Positions 10,160 to 20,719 of a DNA stretch of 64,000 bases are shown one piece after another. Position 1 is the first letter of the stretch. Each line of letters opens with the position of its first letter. The notes under the pieces were generated by a model. That model made no database searches. It was not told the origin of the DNA and was given only the letters and a program-made list of their open reading frames with translations. Position numbers and translations under genes: made by a program. The DNA is taken from positions 186,001 through 250,000 of the forward strand of contig NZ_QFZK01000001.1 in assembly GCF_003415675.1 (NCBI RefSeq). Reading direction: 5' to 3'. Origin of the DNA: Rhodoferax lacus (GTDB lineage Bacteria > Pseudomonadota > Gammaproteobacteria > Burkholderiales > Burkholderiaceae_C).

Positions 10160-12166
10160 ATGCCGTTGACGCAAGCGGTTGCTGCGGCGTTTGCCCCCAC
10201 AGGGCTACTTTCCCAGGCGGTGCAGGAGTACCGCGGCCGCCCCGGCCAACTGCAAATGGCCCAAGCCGTGGCCGAGGTGATAGAGCAGGGTGGCATGCTG
10301 GTGGTGGAGGCCGGAACCGGTGTTGGCAAGACCTATGCCTACCTGGTGCCTGCCCTGCTGTCCGGTAAAAGGGTGCTGATATCCACCGCCACCAAGGCCT
10401 TGCAAGACCAGTTGTTTGGCCGCGATATTCCGCATTTGCGCGAGCTCCTGGGCCTGCCCCTGCGTGTGGCCCTGCTCAAGGGGCGCGCCAGTTACCTGTG
10501 CCTGAACCGCCTGGAGTCGGCGCGCCAGGACTGGCGCATGGACGAGCGCCTGGCAGCGCTGCACCTGGCGCGCATTGAAAGCTGGGCGCACTCCACCCAG
10601 AGTGGCGACATGGCCGAGGTGGAGGCACTGGATGACAGCTCCCCCTTGATGCCCCTGGTGACCTCCACCCGTGAGAACTGCCTGGGTGCGCGCTGCCCGC
10701 AAGCCTCCAGCTGCTTCGTCAACCGGGCACGGCGTGAGGCCCTGTCCGCCGATCTGGTGGTGATCAACCACCACCTGTTTTTTGCCGACCTGAATGTGCG
10801 CGAATCCGGCGTGGCCGAGCTGCTGCCTTCGGTGCACGCAGTGGTGTTTGATGAGGCCCACCAGCTCAACGAAATTGGCGTGCAGTTTTTAGGGCGGCAG
10901 CTTGGCACCGGGCAACTCAGCAACTTTGCGCGCGATCTGGAGCAGACGGCCCAGGCCCACGCGCGCGGCCTGGCGCCCTGGGCTGAGCTGGCGGCCAGCC
11001 TGGAGCACAGTGCCGAAGCCATGCGCGCACGCTTTCCCGAAAGCGAACGTGTGGAGCGCCTGGACTGGGCTGCAGCCGGTTCGCGCTGGCCCCAGTTGAT
11101 CGAGGCGGCCTTGCTGGCGCTTGGCAACACGCAGGCGGCACTGGTGCTGGTGGCCGAAATGGCGCCGGAGTTGCAGTCGCTGCAAAGCCGTGCGCAGGAT
11201 TTGATGGAATTGCTGAACCTGTTTTTGCTGCCAGTGCCCGATGACGCGGTGCGCTGGCTGGAACTGGGCCGTCAGGTGCGCATGTTGCAGTCGCCGCTGG
11301 ATGTGTCGCAGGCCATGCAGACGCGCGTCTTGCCACCACAGGGCGAGGCTGGTGGCGGCAAGTCCTGGGTCTTTACCTCGGCCACGCTGGGGCACGATGC
11401 GCAGTTGAGCTGGATGGTGGAGAGTTGCGGCCTGGAAGGTGCCCGCATCCTGAAAGTCCCCAGCCCCTTTGACTACGCGCAGCAGGCCGCGCTCTACGTC
11501 CCCAAGGTCTTTCCCAAACCGTCAGAGGCCAGCCACAGCGACGCCGTGGCGGCGCTGGCCTTGCAAGGCGCCTTGGTGCTGGGTGGCCGCACCCTGGTGC
11601 TGACCACCACCTTGCGCGCCATGCGCAGTATTGGTGACCGCCTGGCCATGGAACTTCAGGGTCGGGACGATATCCAGGTGCTGGTACAGGGCGCCATGCC
11701 AAAGCGGGAATTGCTCGCACGCTTTTTGCAGGCGGGCGATGCACAGGACGGTGGTGCCATCCTGGTGGCCTCGGTCACCTTTTGGGAGGGCATCGACATG
11801 CCGGGTGCGGCTTTGCAATTGCTGGTGATTGACAAGCTGCCCTTCACACCGCCGGATGACCCGGTGCTGCAGGCGCGCTCCAAAGCGCTGGAGGGTGCTG
11901 GCAAAAGCCCCTTCAAGCATTTGCATCTGCCGCAGGCCGCCGTGGCCCTGCGGCAGGGGGCAGGGCGTTTGATACGCCGCGAGTCCGACGAAGGGGTGCT
12001 GGTGATTTGCGATGTACGGCTCAACCAGATGGGCTACGGCCGCCAGCTGCTGGCAGCCTTGCCGGCCATGCGCAGGCTGGGCAGCGAACAGGAGTTCGCT
12101 CAGGCGCTGGAGGCGCTTACCAGACCTGCCACCAGGGATCGTTCTTCGAACGTGCTCCCTTGGTGA
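10160..12166 (+). CDS. DinG/YoaA-family ATP-dependent DNA helicase
   Basis: Superfamily 2 XPD-like 5'-3' DNA helicase of 668 residues. Walker A is EAGTGVGKT near residues 50-58, and the DEAH box lies near 231-234. Between them are four cysteines placed as in Fe-S helicases (about C114, C174, C179, C185). A late motif, WEGIDMPGAALQLLVIDKLPF-like, is typical of YoaA/DinG. It has no exonuclease domain. A role in replication repair and resolution of DNA structures is expected. The last 50 bases overlap the end of the convergent bamD gene. Confidence 0.93.
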   Translation: MPLTQAVAAAFAPTGLLSQAVQEYRGRPGQLQMAQAVAEVIEQGGMLVVEAGTGVGKTYAYLVPALLSGKRVLISTATKALQDQLFGRDIPHLRELLGLPLRVALLKGRASYLCLNRLESARQDWRMDERLAALHLARIESWAHSTQSGDMAEVEALDDSSPLMPLVTSTRENCLGARCPQASSCFVNRARREALSADLVVINHHLFFADLNVRESGVAELLPSVHAVVFDEAHQLNEIGVQFLGRQLGTGQLSNFARDLEQTAQAHARGLAPWAELAASLEHSAEAMRARFPESERVERLDWAAAGSRWPQLIEAALLALGNTQAALVLVAEMAPELQSLQSRAQDLMELLNLFLLPVPDDAVRWLELGRQVRMLQSPLDVSQAMQTRVLPPQGEAGGGKSWVFTSATLGHDAQLSWMVESCGLEGARILKVPSPFDYAQQAALYVPKVFPKPSEASHSDAVAALALQGALVLGGRTLVLTTTLRAMRSIGDRLAMELQGRDDIQVLVQGAMPKRELLARFLQAGDAQDGGAILVASVTFWEGIDMPGAALQLLVIDKLPFTPPDDPVLQARSKALEGAGKSPFKHLHLPQAAVALRQGAGRLIRRESDEGVLVICDVRLNQMGYGRQLLAALPAMRRLGSEQEFAQALEALTRPATRDRSSNVLPW

Positions 12167-12926
12167 GAAATTCGGACTGCGGATAGCTGGTTTCCAGAAC
12201 GCGCTTGGCGTCATCGCGCAGCTGTGTCATGCCCAGTGCGTCATAGGATTTGTAAATGATGAAGAGGGCCTCTTCAAGAGCCGGCACATTGCGGTAATCG
12301 GAGATCGCGGCCTGTGCCCGGTTGATAGCGGCCAGGTAGGCTGCGCGCTTGTAGTAATAGCGGGCCACGTGCACTTCGTATTGCGCCAGGGAACTCACGA
12401 TGTAGTTCATGCGCTGCGCGGCGTCCGCCGCATAGCGTGAGTCCGGAAAGCGTGCCACCAATTCCTTGAAGGACTCAAAGGCTTCCTTGGACGCCTTCTG
12501 GTCCCGTTCTGACAGGTCCTGACGGGAAATGCCCGAAAAAAGGCCCAGGTCGTCATTGAAGTTCACGATGCCCTTGAGGTAGAGCGCGTAGTCCAGGGCG
12601 GGGCTGGCCGGGTGCAGCTTCATGAAACGGTCCAGTGTGGCGATGGCCTGGGCAGGCTCCGACGTCTTGTACTGGGCGTAGGCCTTGTCGAGCTGTGCCT
12701 GCTGGGCCAGCGGTGTTCCGGCAGCGCGCGCTTCCAGTTTTTCAAACAGGGGAATGGCTTTGTCGTACTGGCCGGCATCCATGGAGTCCTTGGCGTCCGC
12801 ATAAATGGCGTTGGGGCTCATGCCAATGGTCTTGTCCACCGGGGCGGTAGAAGCGCATCCCGCCAACCCTAAGGCCACGGTTATCAGCCCCAGGGCACAA
12901 ACAACCGATAATTTGACTCGCAACAT
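12117..12926 (-). CDS. bamD: Outer membrane assembly lipoprotein BamD
   Basis: Essential lipoprotein of the BAM complex, which inserts beta-barrel proteins into the outer membrane. It has 269 residues. A lipoprotein signal ends LGLAGC, making C24 the lipidated residue. TPR-like helical repeats follow (DAGQYDKAIPLFEKLEARA, FPDSRYAADAAQRM, YPQSEFLTKGA), and the protein ends in Trp-rich NDPWWQVW. Its start touches the start of divergent rluD, an arrangement conserved in Betaproteobacteria. bamB lies about 10 kb downstream in this window. Confidence 0.95.
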   Translation of the reverse strand: MLRVKLSVVCALGLITVALGLAGCASTAPVDKTIGMSPNAIYADAKDSMDAGQYDKAIPLFEKLEARAAGTPLAQQAQLDKAYAQYKTSEPAQAIATLDRFMKLHPASPALDYALYLKGIVNFNDDLGLFSGISRQDLSERDQKASKEAFESFKELVARFPDSRYAADAAQRMNYIVSSLAQYEVHVARYYYKRAAYLAAINRAQAAISDYRNVPALEEALFIIYKSYDALGMTQLRDDAKRVLETSYPQSEFLTKGARSKNDPWWQVW

Positions 12927-13957
12927 TGTGGGAAACCTTCTTGAAACAGACCGACGCGATTATATCGGCCACCCCCTTGGGACTTCTTGCCGAAGAGGGA
13001 GAGGAACCTGGCCCCGAATCGGACATCCGCGTTCTGGAGGTGCAGGCAGACCAGCATGGTGAGCGATTGGACAAGGCACTGGCCAGTGGCGTGAGCGAAT
13101 TCTCACGCAGCTATTTGCAGCAATTGCTGGAAACCGGCCTGGTTACGCTCAACGGCAAGCTCTGCACCAAGGTCTCGCAAAAGGTCAAGGCGGGCGACCG
13201 CATCAGCCTGGAACTTCGGCCCACGCCGCAAAGCCAGGCCTTCAAGCCCGAGGCCGTGGCCTTCGGTATTGCCTTTGAGGACGCGCACCTGCTGGTGGTC
13301 AACAAGCCCGCCGGCCTGGTGGTGCACCCGGCTCCGGGCAACTGGAGCGGCACCCTGCTCAACGGCCTGCTGGCGCACGACCCGTGTTTTCTGCTGGTGC
13401 CGCGCGCGGGCATCGTGCACCGCCTGGACAAGGACACCAGCGGCCTGATGGTGGTAGCCAAGACCCGCGAAGTGATGGACGCCCTGGTCAAGGCGATTGC
13501 CGCGCGCGAAGTCAGTCGCCAATACCTGGCACTCGCGCACGGCGCCTGGGTCGGCTCCAGGAGCCGCACCGTGGATGCACCCATAGGACGCGACCCGCGC
13601 AACCGCCTGCGCATGGCCGTGGTGGATCTGGCCAGCCAGTCCGGCAAGACTGCGCGCACGGACTTTGAGCTGCAGGCCAGCGATGCCAGCAGCTGCTTTG
13701 TGCGCTGCATTCTGCACACCGGCCGCACCCATCAGATCAGGGTGCACATGGCCTCCATAGGCCATCCCCTGGTGGGCGACAGCGTGTATGGCGGCACGGC
13801 GCAGTTTGGCCTGAGCCGACAGGCACTGCATGCCACGCGTCTGGCTTTCGTGCATCCGGTGACAGGGAAGCAGTTGCAATTCGATGCGCCGCTTGCGCCC
13901 GACATACAGCAGGCGATTGCCCATTTGGGGCCTGCGGTACAATCCGCCAAAGCCTGA
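12926..13957 (+). CDS. rluD: 23S rRNA pseudouridine synthase RluD
   Basis: Makes pseudouridines 1911, 1915 and 1917 of 23S rRNA. It has 343 residues from the TTG at 12926. An S4 RNA-binding domain (ERLDKALASGVSEFSRSYLQQ) precedes the RluA-type catalytic domain with HRLDKDTSGLMVVAKT, catalytic Asp at about D168. The TTG lies on the same bases as the bamD start, so the true start may be further in: the first 30 residues are poorly family-like and TTG codons at 12941 and beyond are possible. Confidence 0.93.
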   Translation: MWETFLKQTDAIISATPLGLLAEEGEEPGPESDIRVLEVQADQHGERLDKALASGVSEFSRSYLQQLLETGLVTLNGKLCTKVSQKVKAGDRISLELRPTPQSQAFKPEAVAFGIAFEDAHLLVVNKPAGLVVHPAPGNWSGTLLNGLLAHDPCFLLVPRAGIVHRLDKDTSGLMVVAKTREVMDALVKAIAAREVSRQYLALAHGAWVGSRSRTVDAPIGRDPRNRLRMAVVDLASQSGKTARTDFELQASDASSCFVRCILHTGRTHQIRVHMASIGHPLVGDSVYGGTAQFGLSRQALHATRLAFVHPVTGKQLQFDAPLAPDIQQAIAHLGPAVQSAKA

Positions 13958-13966
13958 AGGGCTGTT

Positions 13967-14009
13967 GACCTCCCGCTGAGTTGAGGTCGCCACGGGGTCT
14001 GCTCCCCGT
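13967..14009 (+). other. Two short hairpins in the scpB leader
   Basis: GACCTC (13967-13972) pairs with GAGGTC (13983-13988), and immediately after it ACGGGG (13992-13997) pairs with CCCCGT (14004-14009) around a 6-nt loop. No U-tract follows. A TACAAT at 13938-13943 could be a promoter -10 for scpB, which would place both hairpins in its 5' leader. Alternatively they mark the rluD mRNA end. Confidence 0.4.
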
Positions 14010-14076
14010 TGGATATCCGAAGAAACCCCATTGATGTGTCGCCGTGAGGGCGATGTTTTCCGGAAAATGCCTGACT

Positions 14077-14751
14077 ATGAATTTGGCGGACGCAAAGCGG
14101 GTCCTTGAGACCGCGCTAATTTGCACTCAACAACCGATGCCCGTGCGTGATATGCGTGCCCTGTTTGGCGACGCGTTGGGTGTCGACACGCTCAAAACTT
14201 TGTTGGCTGAATTGCATGACGACTGGGCGGGCAAGGGCGTGGAACTGGTGAACGTGGCCAGTGGCTGGCGCTTCCAGAGCCGCCCTGAAATGCGCGAATA
14301 CCTGGACCGCCTGCACCCCGAGAAGCCCCCGCGTTACACCCGGGCGACGCTGGAAACGCTGGCCATCATCGCCTACCGCCAACCGGTCACGCGTGGCGAT
14401 ATGGAAGACATTCGCGGCGTGACCATCAACTCGCTGCTGATCAAGCAACTCGAAGACCGCGGCTGGGTGGAAGTCATTGGCCACCGCGAAGCCGCCGGCC
14501 GACCGGCCCTGTTTGCCACGACCAAGCAGTTTCTGGATGACCTGGGGCTGGCGTCGCTGGACCAGTTGCCCTTGCTGGACAGCCCGGAGCAGGCCTCGCA
14601 GGCCTTTGAGTCGCTGGTGTCGCTGGAAGAAGAATTGCCGGTGCCGCTGCCGACTGAACCCAACCCGGCCGAGCCGGAACTGCAAATGAACATGCCCCTG
14701 GACGCCCCTGATACGGACGCCACCCCACCAATGGACGGAAACCTGATATGA
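14077..14751 (+). CDS. scpB: Segregation and condensation protein B
   Basis: ScpB subunit of the SMC-ScpAB condensin-like complex, which compacts and segregates the chromosome. It is made of two winged-helix domains; [20 protein letters not shown] opens the first and [20 protein letters not shown] is the diagnostic stretch. The start is set at ATG 14077, where family similarity begins; a GTG at 14044 would add 11 residues. The C-terminal 45 residues are an acidic Pro/Glu tail. scpA is not adjacent. The stop overlaps the rluB start by four bases. Confidence 0.93.
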   Translation: MNLADAKRVLETALICTQQPMPVRDMRALFGDALGVDTLKTLLAELHDDWAGKGVELVNVASGWRFQSRPEMREYLDRLHPEKPPRYTRATLETLAIIAYRQPVTRGDMEDIRGVTINSLLIKQLEDRGWVEVIGHREAAGRPALFATTKQFLDDLGLASLDQLPLLDSPEQASQAFESLVSLEEELPVPLPTEPNPAEPELQMNMPLDAPDTDATPPMDGNLI

Positions 14752-16037
14752 ATGAAAACGGCGCAACGCCTTCCCCGGACGATGAAGAGTCCCCTCGGGA
14801 CGTGGCCCCCGTCGTCTTTACGGTCGCACCGGCTGAAGAGACCCAGCCCGCAGCCAGCGGCGCAGCCACCCGCTTTGACGACATCCTCTCGGGCCAGTTT
14901 GATGCCGATGAAGAAATCATCGAACTGGCACCGCCCAAGCGGGTGCTGGCACCCATGGCCGAGACGCCCAAGCTGCACAAGGTGCTGGCCCAGGCCGGCA
15001 TGGGCTCGCGCCTGGAGATGGAGCAACTGATTCTGGAAGGCCGCATCTCGGTCAACAACGAACCAGCCCACATCGGCCAGCGCATCCAGTTCGGCGACAG
15101 CCTCAAGGTCAACGGCAAGCCGATCCGTGTACGCATAGACCCGCCTCCGGCGCGCGTCATCGCCTACCACAAGCCCATTGGCGAAGTGGTGACCCATGAC
15201 GACCCGCAAAATCGCCCCACCGTGTTTCGCAAGCTGCCCAAGCTGCCGCAGGGCAAGTGGCAGTCGGTGGGTCGCCTGGACTTGAATACCGAAGGCCTGT
15301 TGCTGTTCACCAGCTCGGGTGAGCTGGCCAACAACCTGATGCATCCGCGCTTTGGCCTGGAGCGCGAGTACGCTGTGCGCGTGCTCGGCGCCCTGACCAA
15401 GGATGAAAAGCAGCTGCTGCTCAGCGGCGTCAAGCTGGATGACGGCATGGCCCAGTTCGGCTCGATTGAAGACGGCGGCGGCGAAGGCTCCAACTGCTGG
15501 TACCGCGTCACCATCTCTGAAGGCCGCAACCGCGAAGTGCGCCGCATGATGGAGGCCGTGGGCCACGCGGTCAGCCGCCTGATCCGCATCCGCTACGGCG
15601 CCATGCTGCTGCCCCGCGGACTCAAGCGCGGCGCCTGGATGGAGCTTGATGATGCCGACATCCGGGGCCTGATGCAGGCTGCCGGCGGTGTGCGCCCGCC
15701 TGGTGAACGCAATGAACAGTCCCAGCGCGAAGGCGGTGGTGGTGGGAATGGCCCGGGCAACCGTGGTCCCCGTGGCAACCGGGGTCGCTCCGGCGGCCCA
15801 CGTGGCAACACCGATACAGGTCCTGGCCGCAATGCCCAGGGACCCAATGGCGCCGGTCGTGGTGCTCGCCCGGCGCGCTCCAATGATCGCCCCGCAGCCA
15901 ACGCCCAGCCCGATCCGATGAAGACTTCAGTGGGATATATCGGTGCCGACAGCCTGAGCCGCCAGCGCCAGGAACGCGGTCAGCGCCCCGGTGGCAATGG
16001 CGGTCCGCGCCGTGGTGGTCGAGGCCGCCCGGGCTGA
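14748..16037 (+). CDS. rluB: 23S rRNA pseudouridine synthase, RsuA/RluB family, with Gly/Arg-rich tail
   Basis: Modifies U2605 of 23S rRNA if it is RluB. The S4 domain is near residues 75-130 and the catalytic motif [13 protein letters not shown] has Asp at about D178; [13 protein letters not shown] lies further on. The scpB-rluB order is the usual one. The protein is long, 429 residues: about 65 acidic N-terminal residues and about 105 C-terminal residues extremely rich in Gly, Arg, Asn and Pro with RGG/GGPRRGG-type repeats flank the enzyme core. The tail should be disordered and RNA-binding. Confidence 0.92.
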   Translation: MNENGATPSPDDEESPRDVAPVVFTVAPAEETQPAASGAATRFDDILSGQFDADEEIIELAPPKRVLAPMAETPKLHKVLAQAGMGSRLEMEQLILEGRISVNNEPAHIGQRIQFGDSLKVNGKPIRVRIDPPPARVIAYHKPIGEVVTHDDPQNRPTVFRKLPKLPQGKWQSVGRLDLNTEGLLLFTSSGELANNLMHPRFGLEREYAVRVLGALTKDEKQLLLSGVKLDDGMAQFGSIEDGGGEGSNCWYRVTISEGRNREVRRMMEAVGHAVSRLIRIRYGAMLLPRGLKRGAWMELDDADIRGLMQAAGGVRPPGERNEQSQREGGGGGNGPGNRGPRGNRGRSGGPRGNTDTGPGRNAQGPNGAGRGARPARSNDRPAANAQPDPMKTSVGYIGADSLSRQRQERGQRPGGNGGPRRGGRGRPG

Positions 16038-16040
16038 TGT

Positions 16041-16075
16041 CCCAATGCTAAAATGACAGGCTTTGCTCCATTGGG
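16041..16075 (+). promoter_or_regulatory. Extended -10 promoter and inverted repeat before ndk
   Basis: TGCTAAAAT at 16046-16054 reads as an extended -10 (TG, one base, TAAAAT), giving a start near 16061 and a 45-base leader for ndk. It is flanked by a 7-bp inverted repeat, CCCAATG (16041-16047) and CATTGGG (16069-16075), which spans the predicted transcription start. No good -35 is visible. Confidence 0.45.
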
Positions 16076-16105
16076 CAAATTAATCAACCCAGATCAGGAA
16101 TTTCC

Positions 16106-16531
16106 ATGACTATCGAACGCACTCTCTCCATCATCAAGCCTGACGCCGTTGCCAAAAACGTGATCGGTCAAATCTACGCCCGCTTCGAAGCTGCTGGCCT
16201 CAAGGTGGTTGCCTCCAAGATGGCCCACCTGTCGCGCGGCGAAGCCGAAGCGTTTTACGCCGTGCACGCAGCCCGTCCTTTCTTCAAGGATCTGGTCGAC
16301 TTCATGATCTCCGGCCCGGTGATGATCCAGGCCCTGGAAGGCGAAAACGCCATCCTCAAGAACCGTGACCTGATGGGCGCTACCGACCCCAAGAAGGCGG
16401 CTCCCGGCACCATCCGCGCTGACTTCGCTGACAGCATTGATGCCAACGCAGTACACGGCTCGGATGCTGCTGAGACGGCTGCGAATGAAATCGCATTCTT
16501 CTTTGCCGGCATGAACGTGTATTCCCGCTAA
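16106..16531 (+). CDS. ndk: Nucleoside diphosphate kinase
   Basis: Transfers the gamma phosphate of ATP to other (deoxy)nucleoside diphosphates through a phosphohistidine. It has 141 residues, exactly the family size. The first strand is [15 protein letters not shown], and the phosphorylated histidine is H117 in [16 protein letters not shown]. The start is preceded by AGGAA. The ndk-rlmN-pilW-rodZ-ispG-hisS order is conserved in Burkholderiales. Confidence 0.98.
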   Translation: MTIERTLSIIKPDAVAKNVIGQIYARFEAAGLKVVASKMAHLSRGEAEAFYAVHAARPFFKDLVDFMISGPVMIQALEGENAILKNRDLMGATDPKKAAPGTIRADFADSIDANAVHGSDAAETAANEIAFFFAGMNVYSR

Positions 16532-16553
16532 GTTCTATCCGAACAAGCATGCA

Positions 16554-17684
16554 ATGACGGCCAACCTGCTCGAGTACGACCTTGACGGATTGGCCGCATT
16601 CTGCGAGCGGCTGGGTGAGAAGCGTTTTCGCGCCACCCAGCTGTTTCGCTGGATCCATCAAAAAGGCGCTGCCCAATTTGATGACATGAGTGACCTGGCC
16701 AAGTCTTTGCGCGAAAAGCTCAAGACCACGGCACACATCCAGGCACCGACCGTTCTCTCCCAACATATTTCCTCGGACGGCACCATCAAGTGGCTGTTCG
16801 ACGTCGGCGGTGGCAATGCCATCGAGACGGTATTCATCCCGGAAGACGACCGCGGCACGCTCTGCGTGTCCTCGCAAGCCGGTTGCGCCGTGGGCTGCCG
16901 CTTTTGCTCCACCGGACACCAGGGCTTTAGCCGCAACCTGACAGCAGGCGAAATCGTTGGTCAACTTTGGTTTGCAGAACATTTCCTTCGAAAACATCTG
17001 GGCGTGTCGGAGCGCGTCATCTCCAATGTGGTGATGATGGGCATGGGCGAGCCCCTGCAAAATTACCAACCCCTGGTGCAAAGCCTGCGCGTGATGCTGG
17101 ACGACCATGGCTACGGCCTGTCGCGCCGCCGTGTGACGGTGTCCACCTCGGGTGTGGTGCCCATGATCGACCGTCTGGGCCAGGATTGCCCCGTGGCACT
17201 TGCCGTGTCCCTGCATGCCTCCAATGACGCTCTGCGCGACAACCTGGTGCCGCTGAACCGCAAGTACCCGCTGGCCGAACTGCTGCAGGCCTGCCAGCGC
17301 TATCTGGAATTTGCGCCGCGCGACTTCATCACCTTTGAATACTGCATGCTCGACGGTGTGAACGACACGCCTGCCCACGCCGAAGAGCTGGTGCGTCTGG
17401 TCAAGGCCCAGTCGGCCAAGGCCTGGTGCAAGTTCAACCTGATTCCCTTTAACCCGTTTCCTGCGTCCGGCCTCAAACGCTCCAACCACGCGGTGGTGCA
17501 GGCGTTTGCCAAAATGCTCACCGATGCGGGCATCGTCACGACGGTGCGCAAGACCCGGGGCGACGATATTGACGCTGCCTGTGGGCAACTGGCCGGTGAT
17601 GTGCAGGACCGCACATCCGTGGACAAGCGCATAGCCAAGCAACGCACGATCATGTTGACCCAAGAGAAGTTGAATCATGAATAA
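16554..17684 (+). CDS. rlmN: Dual-specificity rRNA/tRNA methyltransferase RlmN (radical SAM)
   Basis: Methylates C2 of A2503 in 23S rRNA and A37 in several tRNAs. It has 376 residues. The 4Fe-4S site is C111, C115 and C118 in [11 protein letters not shown], followed by [28 protein letters not shown] and VSLHASND are family motifs, and a C-terminal Cys (DAACGQL) matches the mechanistic cysteine. The gene begins 22 bases after ndk and its last bases overlap the pilW start. Confidence 0.97.
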   Translation: MTANLLEYDLDGLAAFCERLGEKRFRATQLFRWIHQKGAAQFDDMSDLAKSLREKLKTTAHIQAPTVLSQHISSDGTIKWLFDVGGGNAIETVFIPEDDRGTLCVSSQAGCAVGCRFCSTGHQGFSRNLTAGEIVGQLWFAEHFLRKHLGVSERVISNVVMMGMGEPLQNYQPLVQSLRVMLDDHGYGLSRRRVTVSTSGVVPMIDRLGQDCPVALAVSLHASNDALRDNLVPLNRKYPLAELLQACQRYLEFAPRDFITFEYCMLDGVNDTPAHAEELVRLVKAQSAKAWCKFNLIPFNPFPASGLKRSNHAVVQAFAKMLTDAGIVTTVRKTRGDDIDAACGQLAGDVQDRTSVDKRIAKQRTIMLTQEKLNHE

Positions 17685-18504
17685 AACGCAGTCTTTGCGA
17701 GTGGCTTCATTTCTTTACTTGGGCAGCGTCTGTGCGGCCTTGCTGCTGGCCGGCAGCCTTGCGGGTTGCGCAGGCGGCGGGTCGGCCGCCACAGCAACAC
17801 CGCAAACGTTTACCGATTCGGATGAGCCCGAGTCGCGCAAGCGTGCCACCAACCGGCTCAAGCTGGCGGTGCTGTATTTTCAGGATGCCAAGTACAACTT
17901 TGCGCTGGACGAGGTCAAGCAGGCCATCGTCACCGACCCCAACTGGTTTGAGCCCTATGCCATGCGCGGTCTGATCTTCCTGCAAACTGGCGATTACGCA
18001 CAGGCAGAAGCCAGCTTGCAAAAGGCGCTGGCCATCAACCCCAATGCGTCTGACGTCAAGCACAACTACGGTTTCCTGTTGTGCAAAATGAAGCGCCCGG
18101 TGGAGGCGACCAAGTACTTCCGGGCCGCACTGTCAGATCCAACGTATGCCCAGCGCGCCAAGACCTGGGCAGAGCAGGGCAATTGCCAACTGGCCAACGG
18201 CCGCAAGGGCGATGCCGAGGCCAGTTTCATGCACGCTTACGAACTCGATGCGGGCAATGCGGATACCGGCTACAAGCTCAGCAACCTGTTGTTTCAGCGC
18301 GGGGAACTGGTCAAAGCGCAGTTCTATACGCGGCGTATCAACAACAGTGAACGCGCCTCGGCCGAATCCCTGTGGTTGGGCATCAAGATCGAACGCAGTC
18401 TGGAAAACCAGGACGCGCAATTGCAGCTCGAAGCACAGTTGCGCCGGCGTTTTGCGCAGTCCCCTGAGGCAATGGCATTAGAGCGTGGAGCATTCAATGA
18501 GTGA
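17677..18504 (+). CDS. pilW: Type IV pilus biogenesis/stability lipoprotein PilW (PilF-type)
   Basis: Outer-membrane pilotin that assists multimerisation of the PilQ secretin. It has 275 residues. The lipoprotein signal ends LAGC with C31 as the lipidated residue. Six or so TPR repeats follow ([55 protein letters not shown]). It overlaps rlmN by eight bases and the next gene by eight, so the three are tightly coupled. No other pilus genes are in the window. Confidence 0.93.
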   Translation: MNKTQSLRVASFLYLGSVCAALLLAGSLAGCAGGGSAATATPQTFTDSDEPESRKRATNRLKLAVLYFQDAKYNFALDEVKQAIVTDPNWFEPYAMRGLIFLQTGDYAQAEASLQKALAINPNASDVKHNYGFLLCKMKRPVEATKYFRAALSDPTYAQRAKTWAEQGNCQLANGRKGDAEASFMHAYELDAGNADTGYKLSNLLFQRGELVKAQFYTRRINNSERASAESLWLGIKIERSLENQDAQLQLEAQLRRRFAQSPEAMALERGAFNE

Positions 18505-19429
18505 TGAAGCGGTTGTGGTCCCCAGTACGGTCTCAGGCGGTCTGACGGCCGGCATGTTGTTGCGCCAGGCCCGCGAAGCTACTGGCTTGCATATTGCTGC
18601 CTTGGCTGTTTCGATGAAGGTGCCGGTAAAGAAGCTGGAAGCGTTGGAGGCTGATCGCCTGGAAGAATTGCCGGATGCTGTGTTTATCCGTGCATTGGCC
18701 AGCAGCGTGTGCCGCACGCTCAAGGTGGATCCGGCACCGGTGCTCAGCAAGTTGCCGCAATCTGCAGTGCCGAAGCTGGACAAAAGCGACCGGGGTATCA
18801 GCATGCCCACCCACGGCTCACAGTTTTTGACGGGCAATTCCCTGATGTCTGTTGCCACCAAGCCCGCGGTGTTGGCGGTGGTGGCCTTGTTGCTGGCCGC
18901 ATTGGCTGTCGTTTTGTTTCCGGAAGCCCGCAACACGGTAGGTACTGCAGAGCCGGGCAAGCCGGTGCCGGATGAAGCCGTGGCAGCAGCGCTTGCCAAG
19001 GATGTGGCACCGGTGGCTGCGCCTGCAGTTGCGCCAGTAGTTGCCGAGAAGCCGCCCGCGGCTGCGCCCGGTCCGGAGCTGCCTGTGCAAGCTGCCGCCG
19101 CCGTGACCGAACAGGTGCAGGTCACTGCTTTGGCACCTGTTCCTGCTGCAAACAAAGCCGTCTTGGCTGCCTCGGAGGCGGGTGCCGCAACTTCCGGCCT
19201 GCTGGTGTTCAAGGCCTCAGCCACATCCTGGGTCCGCGTGAGCGATAGCAAAGGCTCAGTGAAGTTTGAAAAGACCCTGGCGGCCGGTGAGACCGCCGTG
19301 GCCACGGGGGTGCCGCCCCTGTCCGTGGTGGTGGGCAATGTGGCCGCCACCGAGGTGCTGCTGCGCGGCCAGCCATTCACGATGCAAGACCTGAACCAGA
19401 ACAATGTGGCCCGTTTTGAGGTGAAGTGA
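18497..19429 (+). CDS. RodZ-like protein: cytoplasmic HTH, one membrane helix, DUF4115
   Basis: Bitopic membrane protein of about 310 residues resembling the MreB-linked shape protein RodZ. The N-terminal Xre-type HTH spans residues 10-75 ([21 protein letters not shown]). A membrane helix ([18 protein letters not shown]) lies near 125-145, a Pro/Ala/Val linker follows, and a DUF4115 beta domain ([22 protein letters not shown]) closes the protein. ATG 18497 is preferred to the GTG at 18485. Position between pilW and ispG is the classical place of rodZ. mreB is absent here, so the shape role is inferred. Confidence 0.85.
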   Translation: MSDEAVVVPSTVSGGLTAGMLLRQAREATGLHIAALAVSMKVPVKKLEALEADRLEELPDAVFIRALASSVCRTLKVDPAPVLSKLPQSAVPKLDKSDRGISMPTHGSQFLTGNSLMSVATKPAVLAVVALLLAALAVVLFPEARNTVGTAEPGKPVPDEAVAAALAKDVAPVAAPAVAPVVAEKPPAAAPGPELPVQAAAAVTEQVQVTALAPVPAANKAVLAASEAGAATSGLLVFKASATSWVRVSDSKGSVKFEKTLAAGETAVATGVPPLSVVVGNVAATEVLLRGQPFTMQDLNQNNVARFEVK

Positions 19430-20706
19430 TGCAAGAACCAAAACCGATTGAATTGGCGCTGCCGCGCGTACGCGAGTCCCTGCGTTCTGAAGTGGTGTGG
19501 GGTAGCCGTGTAGTGGCTGTGGGCGGCGGTGCGCCGGTGGTGGTGCAGTCCATGACCAACACCGACACCGAGCAGGCCGTGGAAACCGCACTGCAGGTGA
19601 AGGAGCTGGCGTTGGCCGGCTCCGAGATGGTGCGCATCACCGTCAACACACCAGAAGCCGCCAAGGCCGTACCGTATATCCGCGAGCAGCTAGACCGCAT
19701 GGGCATTGACGTGCCCCTGATTGGCGACTTTCACTTCAACGGCCACCGCCTGCTCACCGAGTTTCCGGACTGCGCCCAGGCCCTCTCTAAATACCGCATC
19801 AACCCCGGCAACGTGGGCAAGGGTGACAAGCACGACCGCCAGTTCGGCCAGATGATTGAAGCAGCAGTGCGCTGGAACAAGGCCATCCGCATCGGCGTGA
19901 ACTGGGGCAGCCTGGACCAGGAGTTGCTGGCCTCCATGATGGACGAAAACAGCCGCCGCGCGGTGCCCTGGGATGCCAAGCCGGTGATGTACGAGGCGCT
20001 GATTGCCTCGGCCATAGGCTCGGCCAAGCTGGCGGAATCCATGGGAATGCCCGCTAGGCAAATTGCGCTGTCCTGCAAGGTCAGCGGCGTGCGTGACCTG
20101 ATTGCGGTGTACCGCGAACTGGGCCGGCGCTGCAACTACCCGCTGCACCTGGGCCTGACCGAAGCCGGCATGGGCACCAAGGGCACCGTGGCCTCCAGCA
20201 CCGCCCTGGGCGTGCTGCTGCAAGAAGGCATTGGCGACACCATCCGTGTGTCGCTCACCCCCGCACCGGGCGAGTCGCGCACCCAAGAGGTGGTGATTGC
20301 CTCCGAGATCCTGCAGTCCCTGGGCCTGCGCACCTTTGTGCCCAGCGTCACCGCCTGCCCGGGGTGCGGCCGCACCACCAGCACCACCTTCCAGGAACTC
20401 ACCCAGCAGATTGACGACTTCCTGCGCGCGCAGATGCCGGTCTGGCGTGTGCGCTACCCCGGCGTGGAGCACCTCAAGGTGGCCGTGATGGGTTGCATCG
20501 TCAACGGCCCCGGCGAGAGCAAGCATGCCGACATCGGCATCAGCCTGCCCGGCACCGGCGAGGCGCCCGCAGCGCCGGTATTCATCGACGGTGAAAAGCG
20601 CATGACCCTGCGCGGCGAAAACATCGCCACCGATTTCCAGAAAGTGGTGGAAGACTACATCGCGCAGCGCTTCACCGCTGCCCCTTCCGCTGCCATCTCC
20701 GCATAA
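19429..20706 (+). CDS. ispG: 4-hydroxy-3-methylbut-2-enyl diphosphate synthase
   Basis: 4Fe-4S enzyme of the MEP isoprenoid pathway that converts MEcPP to HMBPP (also called GcpE). It has 425 residues from ATG 19429, one base overlapping the previous stop; a GTG one codon earlier is possible. The N-terminal TIM barrel opens with [11 protein letters not shown]. Cluster cysteines are in [11 protein letters not shown] near residues 305-312 and [10 protein letters not shown] near 350. The length fits the proteobacterial form. hisS begins 13 bases later. Confidence 0.98.
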   Translation: MQEPKPIELALPRVRESLRSEVVWGSRVVAVGGGAPVVVQSMTNTDTEQAVETALQVKELALAGSEMVRITVNTPEAAKAVPYIREQLDRMGIDVPLIGDFHFNGHRLLTEFPDCAQALSKYRINPGNVGKGDKHDRQFGQMIEAAVRWNKAIRIGVNWGSLDQELLASMMDENSRRAVPWDAKPVMYEALIASAIGSAKLAESMGMPARQIALSCKVSGVRDLIAVYRELGRRCNYPLHLGLTEAGMGTKGTVASSTALGVLLQEGIGDTIRVSLTPAPGESRTQEVVIASEILQSLGLRTFVPSVTACPGCGRTTSTTFQELTQQIDDFLRAQMPVWRVRYPGVEHLKVAVMGCIVNGPGESKHADIGISLPGTGEAPAAPVFIDGEKRMTLRGENIATDFQKVVEDYIAQRFTAAPSAAISA

Positions 20707-20719
20707 AAATACAGCAGGC

